In this document: positions 25,889 through 35,580 of the stretch, piece by piece
Layout of the letters: every line of letters begins with the position of its first letter
Position numbering within the stretch: the first letter of the stretch is position 1
Origin: Roseiarcus sp963726105
GTDB taxonomy: Bacteria > Pseudomonadota > Alphaproteobacteria > Rhizobiales > Beijerinckiaceae
Reading direction: 5' to 3'
DNA length: 64,000 nt
Assembly: GCA_963726105.1 (NCBI GenBank)
Contig: CAVSBJ010000014.1
Span: forward strand, 60,459-124,458
Made by a program: the position numbers and the translations under genes
Notes under the pieces: model-generated
Databases searched by the model: none
Seen by the model: only the letters and a program-made list of their open reading frames with translations
Told to the model about the DNA's origin: nothing

Positions 25889-27688
25889 TCACGCCTTGTG
25901 ATGGACCTCCTGCAGCCCGTAGACCGGCGTCGGAATGCCCTCGAGTCGCGCCTTCAACTGCAACGCCAGGAATTGGGAATAGTGCCGCGACTGGTGCAGG
26001 TTGCCGCCGTGGAACCATAACGCCTCCTGCTGGGTCGGCTTCCACATATTGCGCGGTTCGCCCTCCCACGGGCCGGGATCCTTCTTAGTGTTTGAGCCGA
26101 GGCCCCAGACCTTCCCGACCTTGTCAGCGATTTCCTGACCGCAGATATCGGCCACCCAGCCGTTCATCGAGCTGTAGCCGGTCGCGTAGACGATCACGTC
26201 GGCCGGCACTTCCTTGCCGTTATCGAGCTTGACGCCGTGCGGCGTTATTTCCTCCACCTGCCCGGAGACCAGGTTTATCTTGCCGTCGATGACGAGTTGC
26301 GAAGCGCCGATGTCGATATAATAGCCCGAACCGCGGCGCATGTATTTCATGAACAAGCCGGATTCGTCCTCGCCATAGTCGAGCTTGAAGCCCGCCTTCT
26401 CGAGCGCCTTGTAGAAACCGGCGTCGGCTTTCCGAATCTTATCGTGAACCAGCTTCTCATTTCCGCTCATCACCCGGTACGGCCAGGAAGCGAAGATGAG
26501 GTCTGCCTTCGCCGTCGTCATGCCTTCACGGACCGCGCGCTCGGAGTAAAGACCGCTGAGGGCGATATCCATCAAACTGTCGGAGCGCGCGATATGCGTG
26601 CTCGACCGCTGCACCATGGTCACGTCGACGCCGGCTTCGTAGAGCGCAGCGCAAATGTCGTGCGCCGAGTTGTTCGAGCCGACGACGACGACCTTCTTGC
26701 CCTTGTAAGCGTCGGGTCCGGGATGGGTTGACGAATGATGCTGCTCGCCCTTGAAAGTCTCCATCCCCTTGAATTTCGGCAAATTCGCCTTCGAGGACAT
26801 GCCGGTCGCAAACACCAATTGCTTGGGGTGCAAGGTGACTTTCTTACCGTCGCGATCGACGACAACCGTCCATTCCTTCGTCTTTGGATCGAACTTCGCG
26901 CTCTTGACGGTCGTCTTGGTCCAGTAGTTCAGCTCCATCACCTTGGCGTACATTTCCAGCCAATCGCCGATCTTGTCCTTCGGCGAGAACACCGGCCAAT
27001 TTTTCGGAAAGTCGATATAGGGCAGATGGTCGTACCAGACCGGGTCGTGGAGGCAGAGGGACTTGTAGCGCTTGCGCCAGGAGTCGCCGGCGCGCTCGTT
27101 CTTTTCCGCGATGATCGTCGGCACGCCGAGTTGCCTGAGACGCGCGCCAAGCCCGATCGCGCCCTGACCGCCGCCGACGATCAGCACATAGGGATGTGTG
27201 TCATAGCCGAGCTTCTCGGCCTCCTCGTCGCGCAATTCCTTCCAGGTCTTTGCGCCGGGGTTGACGCCGTGCCTCGCGCCGAGCGGCCGGGTGAAGCCTG
27301 CTTTCTCTTCATGGCCCTTGAGTTCGACCATCGTGGTCAGCAGGGTCCAGATGGCGCCGTCCTTGATGCGGACGTGGCCATATCCCCGTGCGATCTCGGT
27401 CTCGAACGAAATCCAGGATTCGAGCACGCCGTCCGCCTCGGTGGCGACTTCGCCCTCGGCAACGCGCCAATCGCGCGGGTTCGCCTGTTTGAGGCAGTGG
27501 GTCAGCATGTCGCGGACCTGATCGCGCCCTTCCATCGTCTTGATGTTCCACGTGAAGGCGACAAGATCGCGCCAGTAGCTCTCGACGCCGAACATGGCGA
27601 CCGCGGCGTCGATATCGCCCGCGGCCAACGCGGCGCCGAACTTGCCAAGGAACGCCGTCACACGAGCATTGGGCGCTTTGTCGAGCAT
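25889..27688 (-). CDS. Flavin-containing monooxygenase with N-terminal NTF2/SnoaL-like domain
   Basis: A 599-residue protein. Residues ~1-150 resemble an NTF2-like barrel (GKFGAALAAGDIDAAVAMFG ... DLVAFTWNIKTMEGRDQVRD). The rest is a group B flavin monooxygenase: FAD motif VLIVGGGQGAIGLGARLRQLG, the FMO region YDHLPYIDFPKNWPVF, NADPH motif KVVVVGSNNSAHDICAAL, and VIVYATGYSSMNGWV. Such enzymes oxygenate N-, S- or carbonyl-containing compounds; the substrate is unknown. GGGAGGACC before ATG 27688 fixes the start. It ends 26 bases from the convergent ispDF stop. Confidence 0.87.
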   Translation of the reverse strand: MLDKAPNARVTAFLGKFGAALAAGDIDAAVAMFGVESYWRDLVAFTWNIKTMEGRDQVRDMLTHCLKQANPRDWRVAEGEVATEADGVLESWISFETEIARGYGHVRIKDGAIWTLLTTMVELKGHEEKAGFTRPLGARHGVNPGAKTWKELRDEEAEKLGYDTHPYVLIVGGGQGAIGLGARLRQLGVPTIIAEKNERAGDSWRKRYKSLCLHDPVWYDHLPYIDFPKNWPVFSPKDKIGDWLEMYAKVMELNYWTKTTVKSAKFDPKTKEWTVVVDRDGKKVTLHPKQLVFATGMSSKANLPKFKGMETFKGEQHHSSTHPGPDAYKGKKVVVVGSNNSAHDICAALYEAGVDVTMVQRSSTHIARSDSLMDIALSGLYSERAVREGMTTAKADLIFASWPYRVMSGNEKLVHDKIRKADAGFYKALEKAGFKLDYGEDESGLFMKYMRRGSGYYIDIGASQLVIDGKINLVSGQVEEITPHGVKLDNGKEVPADVIVYATGYSSMNGWVADICGQEIADKVGKVWGLGSNTKKDPGPWEGEPRNMWKPTQQEALWFHGGNLHQSRHYSQFLALQLKARLEGIPTPVYGLQEVHHKA

Positions 27689-27856
27689 TGGTCCTCCCGA
27701 TTGATTCCGCTTGGCGCTGCCCGAGCGTTTCGCTGAGAGGAAAATTGCGCGCGTTTTGCGAGTCTGGCAAGCCGCAACGCCGCATCGGCGCGGGCGCGCG
27801 CGGCCCTCCCCTATCGCCACGGATGCTCGCTCGGCCGCGCAGCGCCCGAAATACAA

Positions 27857-28125
27857 CCACGGGGCGATCAGGCTGCAGGGAAAATCAAAGTAAAATATTT
27901 GAGTCTTGTGGCAAACTCCAGCATTTTTAATGAGTTACGGGGAGAAGATTGAAGAAAACTTGAGGTCGTCCATTCGCGTCTCAGGTTGCTAAAATTGTGT
28001 ATAAGAGGGGAGACAATCATACTTTCTAGTTGTTTAAACGTCGCCCAGCGCGAACTGCTCTTCGCAGAAAAACTCCGCCGCACAATTCTGGATTTGTCAA
28101 TGGACGCCCCGCCAACGCGGGAGGC
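27857..28125. other. Intergenic region
   Basis: Between two minus-strand genes, with an AT-rich stretch around 27880-28030 that probably holds the promoter of the flavin monooxygenase gene. I see no gene, RNA or clear terminator. Confidence 0.4.
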
Positions 28126-31044
28126 CTACGCCGACCCTCCGGACGGGAGCGCATCCGCCAGCACGCGAACCGAATGCAACGCAACTCGCCCCGAAAGATC
28201 GGCGATCTGATGCCGACACGAAAACCCGTCGGCGACAATCAGCTCATCGGGTTTGGCGATGCGCACGGCGGGCAGGAGATCGGCCTCCGCCATGGCGCGC
28301 GAGACGTCCTGCGTCTCGGACTGATAGCCAAACGCCCCGGCCATACCGCAACAGGATGAAGTGATCGGCGCGACAGTCAGATCCGGCGTCTGGCGCAGAG
28401 CCGCGAGAGCCGCATCGAACGCGCCGAAGCTTTTCTGATGGCAATGGCCGTGGACATGCGCCTTGGTCGCCATCGGTCGAAGCTTGAGCGCAATTGTCTC
28501 GCGCGTCATCCACTCCCCGAAGGTGACCGCGCGGCCTGCGAGCGCTCGCGCTTCGCTTCCCGGCAGCAGGGACACGAATTCGTCGCGCAAGGTCATGAGG
28601 CACGAGGGCTCGAGGCCCACCACGAGCGCGTCGCCGGCGAGCGCCGCCAGTGTCCGACGGGCTTCGGCGCGCGCTTTTTCGATCATCCCCGCGGCAAGAT
28701 AAGTCCGGCCGCAACAGAGCGGACGGCCGTCGCGGCGCGGCAGCAACGGCCTCCATCCTGCAGCCGCGACGACGCGGAGCGCAGCGCGCAGATTGTCAGG
28801 CTCGAAGTAACGGTTGAACGTGTCGGCGAAGAGCACGACGCTGCGCATCGCGCTCCCCGACTTGGCGTAAGCGGAGCCCTCTTCGTCGCGAAAACTATCC
28901 GTTCGCCAGGCCGGCAGATCGCGCTGCTCGGCAAATCCCAGTTTCTGATCGAACAGGCGGCGCAACGCGGGCGCCTTGTTGCGAAGATTGGCGGCGCCAG
29001 CGAAGATTGCGGCAAACGGCGCGTAGCGGGGCAGTTCGGCCACGATCCGTTCGCGTAAGCTTATTCCGTGCTGAGCGGCGCGCGCCGCCGTCGCCTCGAT
29101 CTTCATCTTGGCCATATCAACGCCAGTCGGACATTCGCGCCGACAGGCTTTGCAGGAGACGCAGAGCTTGAGCGCCTCCGCAACGTCGTCCGAGGCCAGC
29201 CCCTCCTTGCCGAGCTGGCCGGTGAGGGCGAGCCGAAGACTATTTGCTCGGCCGCGAACAAGATGCTGCTCGTCGCGGGTCGCGCGATAGCTTGGACACA
29301 TCGCGCCGGCGTCGAACTTGCGGCACTGGCCGTTGTTGTTGCACATCTCGACGGCGCCCATGAGACCGCCGAGCGGCCCCGGATAGTCCGACCAGTCGAG
29401 CTGAGGCGAGAACTCCTCGATCGGACGATAGTTGGGCCCGTAGCGGAACAGCGATCGGTCGTCGAAACGCGGCGCACGGACGATTCGGCCGGGATTGAGG
29501 AGGCCCACTGGGTCGAACGCATCCTTCACCGCCTCGAAGGCGCTGGCGATGCGCGCTCCGAACATCGGCTCGTTGAACTCGCTCCGGGCGATGCCGTCGC
29601 CGTGCTCGCCGCTGTGCGAGCCCTTGTAGCGGCGGACGAGCTCGAAACATTCCTCGGCGATCGAACGCATTTTCCTGACGTCCGCCGGATCCTTCATGTT
29701 GAGGACCGGACGCACGTGCAGGCAGCCGACCGACGCATGGGCGTACCAGGTCCCGCGCGCGCCATGACGTTCGAAGACCGCGTTGAGCCGCTCGGTATAG
29801 TCCGCCAAGTCCTCGAGGGGCACGGCGGCATCCTCAATGAAAGAGATCGGTTTGCCGTCGCCTTTCATCGACGTCATGATGTTGAGGCCCGCCTCGCGCA
29901 CTTCGGCGATCTGCGCCTGAAATTCCGGCTCGGTGGCGCGAACCATGCTGTGCGGAAAGCCGAGGTCGCCCATGAGCGTCTCGAGCCGCGCGAGGTGAGC
30001 CAAGAGCGGCTGATCCTCCAGCCCATGGAATTCGACGATCAGCAGACTGTCAGGCTCGCCAATCACCATCCGGTCAATCGTAGCGCGGAAGATCGGGATG
30101 CCGCGGCCGAGGTCGATCATCGTGCGGTCGACGAGCTCCACCGCCTCGGGATCGAGCGCGACAATATGGCGGGTCGCCTCCATCGCAGCCCTAAACGAGG
30201 GAAACTGACAGATTCCAAGCACTTTGCGGGGCTTGATGGGATGAAGGATCAGCTCTAGCGCGGCCGAAAACGCGAGCGTTCCTTCCGAACCAACCAGCAG
30301 CCTCGCCGGATTGTCACGGCCCTCAGCAGCCGCCGCCGGCGTCAGCGCATCGATGTTGTAGCCGCCGACCCGGCGCAGCACTTTCGGAAACCGGGCGGCG
30401 ATCTCGGGCGCCAAATCCTGGCCCAAGGTCTGCAGCCGGTCCATCAGCGCGCCGATGGCCTCTGGCTTCGTGGCGCCCTGTCCAGGCCAATCGGGACCGA
30501 AGCGGAAACGCGCGCCGTCGGCCAGGATCGCGTCGATGGCCGCGACATTGTCGGCCATCAGGCCATAGCGGATCGACTTGCTGCCGCAGGAATTGTTGGC
30601 CGCCATGCCGCCGATGGTGCAGCGCGCATGGGTCGAAGGATCGACAGGGAAGAACAGCCCGTGGGGCTTCAAGGCCGCGTTAAGATGGCCGAGCACCATG
30701 CCCGGCTGGACAACAGCCCGCTGCCGGTCGGGGTCGATCTCCAGCACGTGGCGAAGGTATTTGGAGCAGTCGAGGACCAGGGCCCGGTTGACTGTCTGGC
30801 CGCATTGGCTGGTGCCGCCGCCGCGCGGCAGAACCGGAACGCCTCTCTCGCGCGCAATCGCCATCGCGGTCGTGACATCCGCGATCGTACGCGGCACGAG
30901 AACGCCGACCGGCTCGATCTGGTAAATGGACGCGTCGGTCGAATAGCGGCCGCGGTCGGCGCGCGAAAACAGCACCTCGCCCGTCGTCTCCCGCCTTAGT
31001 CTTGCGGCAAGCTGTTCTCGCAGACCCGGATCATCGTCCCACAT
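28126..31044 (-). CDS. FAD-linked D-lactate dehydrogenase-type oxidase fused to Fe-S/CCG reductase
   Basis: A 972-residue flavin/iron-sulfur protein. Residues ~30-230 are FAD_binding_4 (YSTDASIYQIEPVGVLVP, PRGGGTSQCGQTVN, IGGMAANNSCGSKSIRYG). Residues ~250-530 are the FAD-oxidase C-terminal domain, with GCLHVRPVLNMKDP and GSHSGEHGDGIARSEF. A 4Fe-4S segment follows (CNNNGQCRK ... CVSCKACRRECPTGVD), then two CCG-type cysteine regions (PLCCGRTY, SSCCGMAGAFGY). This is the DLD/YdiJ-like layout that oxidises a 2-hydroxy acid and passes electrons to the respiratory chain. Exact substrate (D-lactate, 2-hydroxyglutarate or similar) is uncertain. MWDDDPGL at 31044 is the family-like start. Confidence 0.88.
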   Translation of the reverse strand: MWDDDPGLREQLAARLRRETTGEVLFSRADRGRYSTDASIYQIEPVGVLVPRTIADVTTAMAIARERGVPVLPRGGGTSQCGQTVNRALVLDCSKYLRHVLEIDPDRQRAVVQPGMVLGHLNAALKPHGLFFPVDPSTHARCTIGGMAANNSCGSKSIRYGLMADNVAAIDAILADGARFRFGPDWPGQGATKPEAIGALMDRLQTLGQDLAPEIAARFPKVLRRVGGYNIDALTPAAAAEGRDNPARLLVGSEGTLAFSAALELILHPIKPRKVLGICQFPSFRAAMEATRHIVALDPEAVELVDRTMIDLGRGIPIFRATIDRMVIGEPDSLLIVEFHGLEDQPLLAHLARLETLMGDLGFPHSMVRATEPEFQAQIAEVREAGLNIMTSMKGDGKPISFIEDAAVPLEDLADYTERLNAVFERHGARGTWYAHASVGCLHVRPVLNMKDPADVRKMRSIAEECFELVRRYKGSHSGEHGDGIARSEFNEPMFGARIASAFEAVKDAFDPVGLLNPGRIVRAPRFDDRSLFRYGPNYRPIEEFSPQLDWSDYPGPLGGLMGAVEMCNNNGQCRKFDAGAMCPSYRATRDEQHLVRGRANSLRLALTGQLGKEGLASDDVAEALKLCVSCKACRRECPTGVDMAKMKIEATAARAAQHGISLRERIVAELPRYAPFAAIFAGAANLRNKAPALRRLFDQKLGFAEQRDLPAWRTDSFRDEEGSAYAKSGSAMRSVVLFADTFNRYFEPDNLRAALRVVAAAGWRPLLPRRDGRPLCCGRTYLAAGMIEKARAEARRTLAALAGDALVVGLEPSCLMTLRDEFVSLLPGSEARALAGRAVTFGEWMTRETIALKLRPMATKAHVHGHCHQKSFGAFDAALAALRQTPDLTVAPITSSCCGMAGAFGYQSETQDVSRAMAEADLLPAVRIAKPDELIVADGFSCRHQIADLSGRVALHSVRVLADALPSGGSA

Positions 31045-31265
31045 GCAACTGTCCGATTCTAGACAGCAACGCCACTCCACCACTCTCGCCCAGAACTCAG
31101 GCTTGCTTCTGACGACGGCTGGCGGCGCGGCCGACATCCGTCGGCCAGGGTCTGCTCCCTCGCGCTGTCCGCCTGTCCATAGAGCGGATCCTGAATGGCG
31201 GCAAAGGGTCGAAACGGTTCCAACTGACGCGCTTTCTGACCAAAGGCGCCGGGAAGAAGGGCCGC

Positions 31266-32252
31266 CTACCCTGCCACAGCCTGTCGAAGGACGCGCCTGA
31301 CTGACGCCGGATCGTCGAAACGCAAGGTGACCGGCAGGGTCACGACGGCGCGGGCCTGACGGGCGCTCAGCCGCGCCGCGTCCTTCTCGGTCGTCGCCAG
31401 AAGCGCGCCTCGCCGGCCCGCTTCGTCGATCAGCGCGTCGAATTCGCGCTGCGTGTAGGGATGATGGTCGGCGAAATCGCGCGTGGCGACGATCTGCGCC
31501 CCGACCCGGCGTAGCGTAGCGTAGAATTTCTCCGGTCGCGCAATGCCGGCGAAGGCGACGACTTCGCGTCCGATCAAGGGCGCCGCGGCGAGCGCGTCGG
31601 GCTCGAGGCTCGCGCGCATGAGCGGCTTGCCAGGCGCCAAATCAGCGATTCGAGTCGCCGCCGCGTCGTCGCCGCCGAGCACGATCAGCGCCCGCACAAA
31701 CGGCAGCTGCGCCGAGACTGGCGCGCGCAACGGACCAGCCGGGACGCAGAGCCCGTTGCCGAAGCCGCTTTCGCCATCCACCACAGCGAAGGACAGGTCT
31801 TTGATCAGACCAGGGTTTTGCAGGCCGTCGTCGAGAATGAGCGTATCCGCGCCGGCTTCGACCGCGCGTCTTGCGCTTTGCACCCGATCCGTTCCGACCC
31901 AGCACTGCGCCAGTTTGGCGAGCAGCACGGGCTCGTCGCCGACCATCGCTGCAGTATGGCCGTCCGAATCGACGAGCAGCGGCTCCACGCGTTCGACGCC
32001 GCCATAGCCCCGTGACAAGAAGGCGACTTGTCGGCCGTCGCCGATCAGCATCCGCGCCAGCGCTAGCGCGGTTGGCGTCTTGCCTGCCCCCCCCACAGTA
32101 AAATTGCCGACGCAAATCGTCAGCGCGCCGGCGCGCTCGCCCGGCCCCCGCATGCGTTGCGCGGTCGCTCGTCCGTAGGCCCAGCCCGTCGGCTGGAGCA
32201 AGCGGGCAAGCAGGGTTGGTCTTGGTCGGCTCCAGAAGCGCGGCGCCTTCAC
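31266..32252 (-). CDS. lpxK: Tetraacyldisaccharide 4'-kinase
   Basis: A 328-residue LpxK. The N-terminus has the membrane-proximal helix (PTLLARLLQPTGWAYG) and the Walker A loop VGNFTVGGAGKTPTALAL. Further motifs are FLSRGYGG, VGDEPVLLA, DTLILDDGLQNPGL and RPEKFYATLR. It phosphorylates the lipid A disaccharide precursor at the 4' position on the inner membrane. The start GTG at 32252 overlaps the waaA stop (GTGA), showing translational coupling. Last gene of the cysQ-DUF4170-DUF374-waaA-lpxK operon. Confidence 0.95.
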   Translation of the reverse strand: MKAPRFWSRPRPTLLARLLQPTGWAYGRATAQRMRGPGERAGALTICVGNFTVGGAGKTPTALALARMLIGDGRQVAFLSRGYGGVERVEPLLVDSDGHTAAMVGDEPVLLAKLAQCWVGTDRVQSARRAVEAGADTLILDDGLQNPGLIKDLSFAVVDGESGFGNGLCVPAGPLRAPVSAQLPFVRALIVLGGDDAAATRIADLAPGKPLMRASLEPDALAAAPLIGREVVAFAGIARPEKFYATLRRVGAQIVATRDFADHHPYTQREFDALIDEAGRRGALLATTEKDAARLSARQARAVVTLPVTLRFDDPASVRRVLRQAVAG

Positions 32253-33532
32253 CGCCCCGCCCCGGCGGACGGCAACAGCCCTCGGAGCGCGCCCATCGAG
32301 CGATCGACCGCTCCTGCGCGTCGCTCGACCGTATCTCCGGCCGCGCGCGCCATCGCGCGCAGTCGCGCCGCATTGGCGAACAGCGCGATCAGCGTCTCCC
32401 CCAAGTCCTCCGGGCGCGCGACGGTCAAGGCGCCGCCGGCCTCGTCGAGCGCCGCATAAGCGTCGGCGAAATTCCCGACCATCGGCCCATGCAGAACGGC
32501 CGAGGCGAGGCGCGCGGGTTCGATCGGATTTTGGCCGCCGCCGGCGACGAAGGACTTGCCGACGAACACCACCCCGGCCAGGCGATAGAAAAGCCCGAGC
32601 TCGCCGATCGTATCGCAGATGTAAGCCGCAGTCCCCGGGCCGATCGTCTCGCCGCGCGAGCGCAGCGCGCAGCTGAGGCCCTGCTCCTCCAACTGCCTGA
32701 GAATCCCCTCGCCCCGTTCGGGATGGCGCGGCGCGATCAAGGTCAGCGCGTCGGGAAAGACCTGGGCGAGGCGCTTGTGCGCGGCTGCCGCGATCGCCTC
32801 TTCGCCTTCGTGGGTCGAGGCGGCGATCCACATCTGGCGCCCCGATGTGGCGCCCGCGAGTTCGGCCAGCTCGCGCCGGTCGGCCGGCAGCGTCGGCGCG
32901 TCAAACTTGATGTCGCCCGCGACCAGGACGTTCGGCGCGCCAAGCGTTGAGAGCCGCTCGCCGTCCTCCTCGCTGCGCGCGAGGCAGACGTCGAACTCCG
33001 CCAGGAGCGCGGCGATGAAACGCGGCGCCCTCCCCCATCTGCGGAACGAGCGCTCGCTGATCCGCCCATTGATCATCGCGAGCCGCGATTTCGAACGCTT
33101 CAGTTCGACGATCATATTGGGCCAGAGCTCGCTTTCGGCCACCAACGCGGCGTCGGGACGCCAGCGTTTGATGAATCGTCGCACGAAGACCGGACTGTCG
33201 AGCGGCGCATATTGATGCAGCGCGCCGGCCGGGAGGCGCTGCGCGAGCATCGCAGCCGAGGTCACCGTCGTCGTGGTCACGAGCGCGGTCGCGCCCATGC
33301 GCGTGATGCGCTCGACGAACGGCAGCAGCACGCCGGCTTCGCCGACGCTCGCGCCATGCAACCAGACGAGCGGGCCGGGCGGGCGGACAAGGCCGGTCAG
33401 GCCACGCCGCTCGCCCATCCGCCGCGAATCCTCCTTGCCGCGCTTAAGGCGCATCGCCAGGATCGGCCCGGCCAACGGCGTCGCCAGGAACGAGGCCCAT
33501 CGATAGCCAACAAGCGAGAGCGGAGCGGTCAT
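32249..33532 (-). CDS. waaA: 3-deoxy-D-manno-octulosonic acid transferase
   Basis: A 427-residue Kdo transferase (GT30). It has an N-terminal membrane anchor (SLVGYRWASFLATPLAGPIL), the acceptor motif WLHGASVGEAGVLLP with catalytic Glu, ESELWPNMIVELK, and the C-terminal donor site AGVVFVGKSFVAGGGQNPIE. It adds Kdo to lipid IVA on the inner membrane. It overlaps lpxK downstream (GTGA) and the acyltransferase upstream by four bases. Confidence 0.95.
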   Translation of the reverse strand: MTAPLSLVGYRWASFLATPLAGPILAMRLKRGKEDSRRMGERRGLTGLVRPPGPLVWLHGASVGEAGVLLPFVERITRMGATALVTTTTVTSAAMLAQRLPAGALHQYAPLDSPVFVRRFIKRWRPDAALVAESELWPNMIVELKRSKSRLAMINGRISERSFRRWGRAPRFIAALLAEFDVCLARSEEDGERLSTLGAPNVLVAGDIKFDAPTLPADRRELAELAGATSGRQMWIAASTHEGEEAIAAAAHKRLAQVFPDALTLIAPRHPERGEGILRQLEEQGLSCALRSRGETIGPGTAAYICDTIGELGLFYRLAGVVFVGKSFVAGGGQNPIEPARLASAVLHGPMVGNFADAYAALDEAGGALTVARPEDLGETLIALFANAARLRAMARAAGDTVERRAGAVDRSMGALRGLLPSAGAGR

Positions 33533-34245
33533 CGCGATCTGAGATCGGCGCCCGGGTCGCTTGCGCCGACCATGGCGTAGCCCTGCCGGTGCGCCTCGTC
33601 GAGCCCACGCTCGACCGCGAGCCGCACGGCCTCCATCTCCTCCTCATCGGCGTTTGGCGAAACGCGGATAAAATCGCCGACAACGATGATCGCGCGCCCG
33701 AAGGGCAGTCCGAGCGACGCCCGGTCCCAGCTGCTGAACTGGACACGCCGGCTCATGACTGCGGCGGTCGGGACGATCGGCCGGCCGGAAAGTTTGGCGA
33801 GCGTCACGATTCCCCGCCCCGCCACGCGCGCGCGCTTGGGCACATCGGCAGTCATCGCGACAGACGAGCCGGATTCGAGCTGGCGCAGGAGTTCGCGCGT
33901 CGCCGGCGCCCCGCCCTTGTAATAGTTACGATCGGCCGGGCCGCCCGAACCACGGACCGGCGTGATCCCGAGACGTTCGGCGGCTAAAGCCTGGGCTCCG
34001 GCGTCTTCATGCCGGGAGACGAGCACCGCGAGCCGATCCATGGTCACGGGTCGGGCGAACGGCATCATCAAATGCTGGCCGTGCCACATCGCCGAGATAA
34101 GCGGTAGGTCATCCTTGATATAGGCATCCACGTTCTCGGGAATCGTGGTGAACCGGCTGGTGCTGCGGACGAACGACAAGTAGGTCGCAAGCCCGAAGCC
34201 GATCGCCTCCTGCGCCCATTGCGATCTGCCTATACGCCTCGCCAT
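33529..34245 (-). CDS. DUF374 lysophospholipid acyltransferase-like protein
   Basis: A 238-residue protein of the DUF374 group: SAMWHGQHLMMPFARP (acyltransferase HX4D-like region), VSRHEDAGAQALAAERLGI, VRGSGGPADRNYYKGGAPAT, and VAMTADVPKRARVAGRG. Members sit beside waaA in alphaproteobacteria and probably acylate a lipid A or envelope lipid precursor; the exact acceptor is not established. ATG 34245 starts seven bases after the DUF4170 stop. The stop overlaps the waaA start by four bases. Confidence 0.88.
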   Translation of the reverse strand: MARRIGRSQWAQEAIGFGLATYLSFVRSTSRFTTIPENVDAYIKDDLPLISAMWHGQHLMMPFARPVTMDRLAVLVSRHEDAGAQALAAERLGITPVRGSGGPADRNYYKGGAPATRELLRQLESGSSVAMTADVPKRARVAGRGIVTLAKLSGRPIVPTAAVMSRRVQFSSWDRASLGLPFGRAIIVVGDFIRVSPNADEEEMEAVRLAVERGLDEAHRQGYAMVGASDPGADLRSR

Positions 34246-34252
34246 GCGGCGC

Positions 34253-34525
34253 TCAGGCCGTCCGGGTCGGAGGGAGGAGGTCGGGCTCGAGCAGACGATG
34301 CAGATGGACGATGAAGTAGCGCGTTTGCGCGTTATCGACCGTTTGTTGCGCCTTGGCGCGCCAGGCGCGCTCGGCGCTGGCGTAATCGGGGAAGAGGCCG
34401 ACAATGTCGAGCTTCGAGGGATCACGAAACTCGTGGCTTCCAACCGATTTCAGCTCGCCGCCGAACACCAAGTGTAGGCGCTGCGGCTTTGCCTCGTCTT
34501 GGGCTTTCGCATCGGGAGAGGTCAT
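34253..34525 (-). CDS. DUF4170 domain protein
   Basis: A 90-residue protein with the DUF4170 core: LHLVFGGELKSVGSHEFRD ... IVGLFPDYASAERAWRAKAQ ... RYFIVHLHRLLEP. The family is confined mostly to alphaproteobacteria and is regularly found between the cysQ-like phosphatase and the lipid A genes, as here. Function unknown; a small cytoplasmic accessory of envelope biogenesis is plausible from context only. Confidence 0.88.
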   Translation of the reverse strand: MTSPDAKAQDEAKPQRLHLVFGGELKSVGSHEFRDPSKLDIVGLFPDYASAERAWRAKAQQTVDNAQTRYFIVHLHRLLEPDLLPPTRTA

Positions 34526-34628
34526 GGATCACATTTCCTTGAGCGTGCGCGGGATGAGCGCGGCTCGGCGAGTTGGCCTTTGCCTTCGCGGCGGCGAAAA
34601 CGCAAGCGTCCGAAAAAGCCGACGCCGG

Positions 34629-35450
34629 TCAGCCTGGCGAAGTGCTGGTGGCGACGCGAAACCCCTTGATGAGCCGGGGCAAAGCCGCATCCGGGGCGGC
34701 CAGAAGCGCGCTGCGGCGGACATGCCGTGAATTGTAGCGCAGCCGCTCACCCGAAGCATCGGCGAGGCGCGCGCCCGATTCCTCGAGCAGAATATCGGCT
34801 GCTGCTATGTCCCAGTCGCTCGAGTTCTGGGCCGAGACCGCGAAATCGACCGCGCCGCGAGCCGTCATGCACAGTCGATACGCGAGCGAGGGCACGCGCG
34901 GGACGATCTCGATCGAGGCGTCGATCTCCGTCGCCATTGCCTCGATGATGAGCTTGGGGCCGGCGGCGGCGCGTGGCGGCCAGCCGACGGAGGGACTGAG
35001 AGACGCGCCATTGAATGTTGCGCCGGCGCCGCGCGCCGCCGCATAGGTCTCATCGAGCGCCGGGGCATAGACGACGCCGGCGACCGGCCGTTCGTCGATG
35101 ACCAGCGCCACCGAGACGGCCCATCGAGGATCGCCGACCACAAACGCCCGGGTGCCGTCGATCGGGTCGACAATGATGAGGCTGCGGCGGGAAAGGCGCT
35201 CGAAATCGTCGACCGTCTCCTCGGACAGCCAGCCCGCGTCGGGCAACGCCTCCTGCAAGCGGCGCTTGAGAAGCGAATCCGCGGCAAGGTCGGCGTCCGA
35301 GACCGGCGATCCGCCGGCTTTTGTCACGACTCGGGCCGAGGTTCGGGCGCCGGGATTGAAATATTCGAGCGCCAGCGCTCCGGCCTCGCGCGCGGCGGAG
35401 AGCAGAAGATCGCGCGCGGCAAGCGCGTCAGTGTCCGCGTCGACGCTCAA
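34629..35450 (-). CDS. cysQ: 3'(2'),5'-bisphosphate nucleotidase CysQ / inositol monophosphatase family
   Basis: A 273-residue Mg-dependent phosphatase. It has GGSPVSDADLAAD, the metal site WLSEETVDD, the signature VDPIDGTRAFV, and the second metal site SSDWDIAAADILLEESGA. CysQ removes 3'-phosphate from PAP/PAPS left by sulfate assimilation; an inositol-phosphatase activity is the alternative. It opens the minus-strand operon leading to lpxK, with a 103-base gap before DUF4170. Confidence 0.87.
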   Translation of the reverse strand: MSVDADTDALAARDLLLSAAREAGALALEYFNPGARTSARVVTKAGGSPVSDADLAADSLLKRRLQEALPDAGWLSEETVDDFERLSRRSLIIVDPIDGTRAFVVGDPRWAVSVALVIDERPVAGVVYAPALDETYAAARGAGATFNGASLSPSVGWPPRAAAGPKLIIEAMATEIDASIEIVPRVPSLAYRLCMTARGAVDFAVSAQNSSDWDIAAADILLEESGARLADASGERLRYNSRHVRRSALLAAPDAALPRLIKGFRVATSTSPG

Positions 35451-35580
35451 GGCGGAATGTCCATGAAGGAGGCTTTGGGGCTTGCATTAGCGGCACAAGC
35501 TTGACGGCGCAACGGTGTTCAGAGCGTGCGTTGCCCGCTTGCGCTCCTCACCGGTGGCAGACCGGCGATCCGCAACGCGG

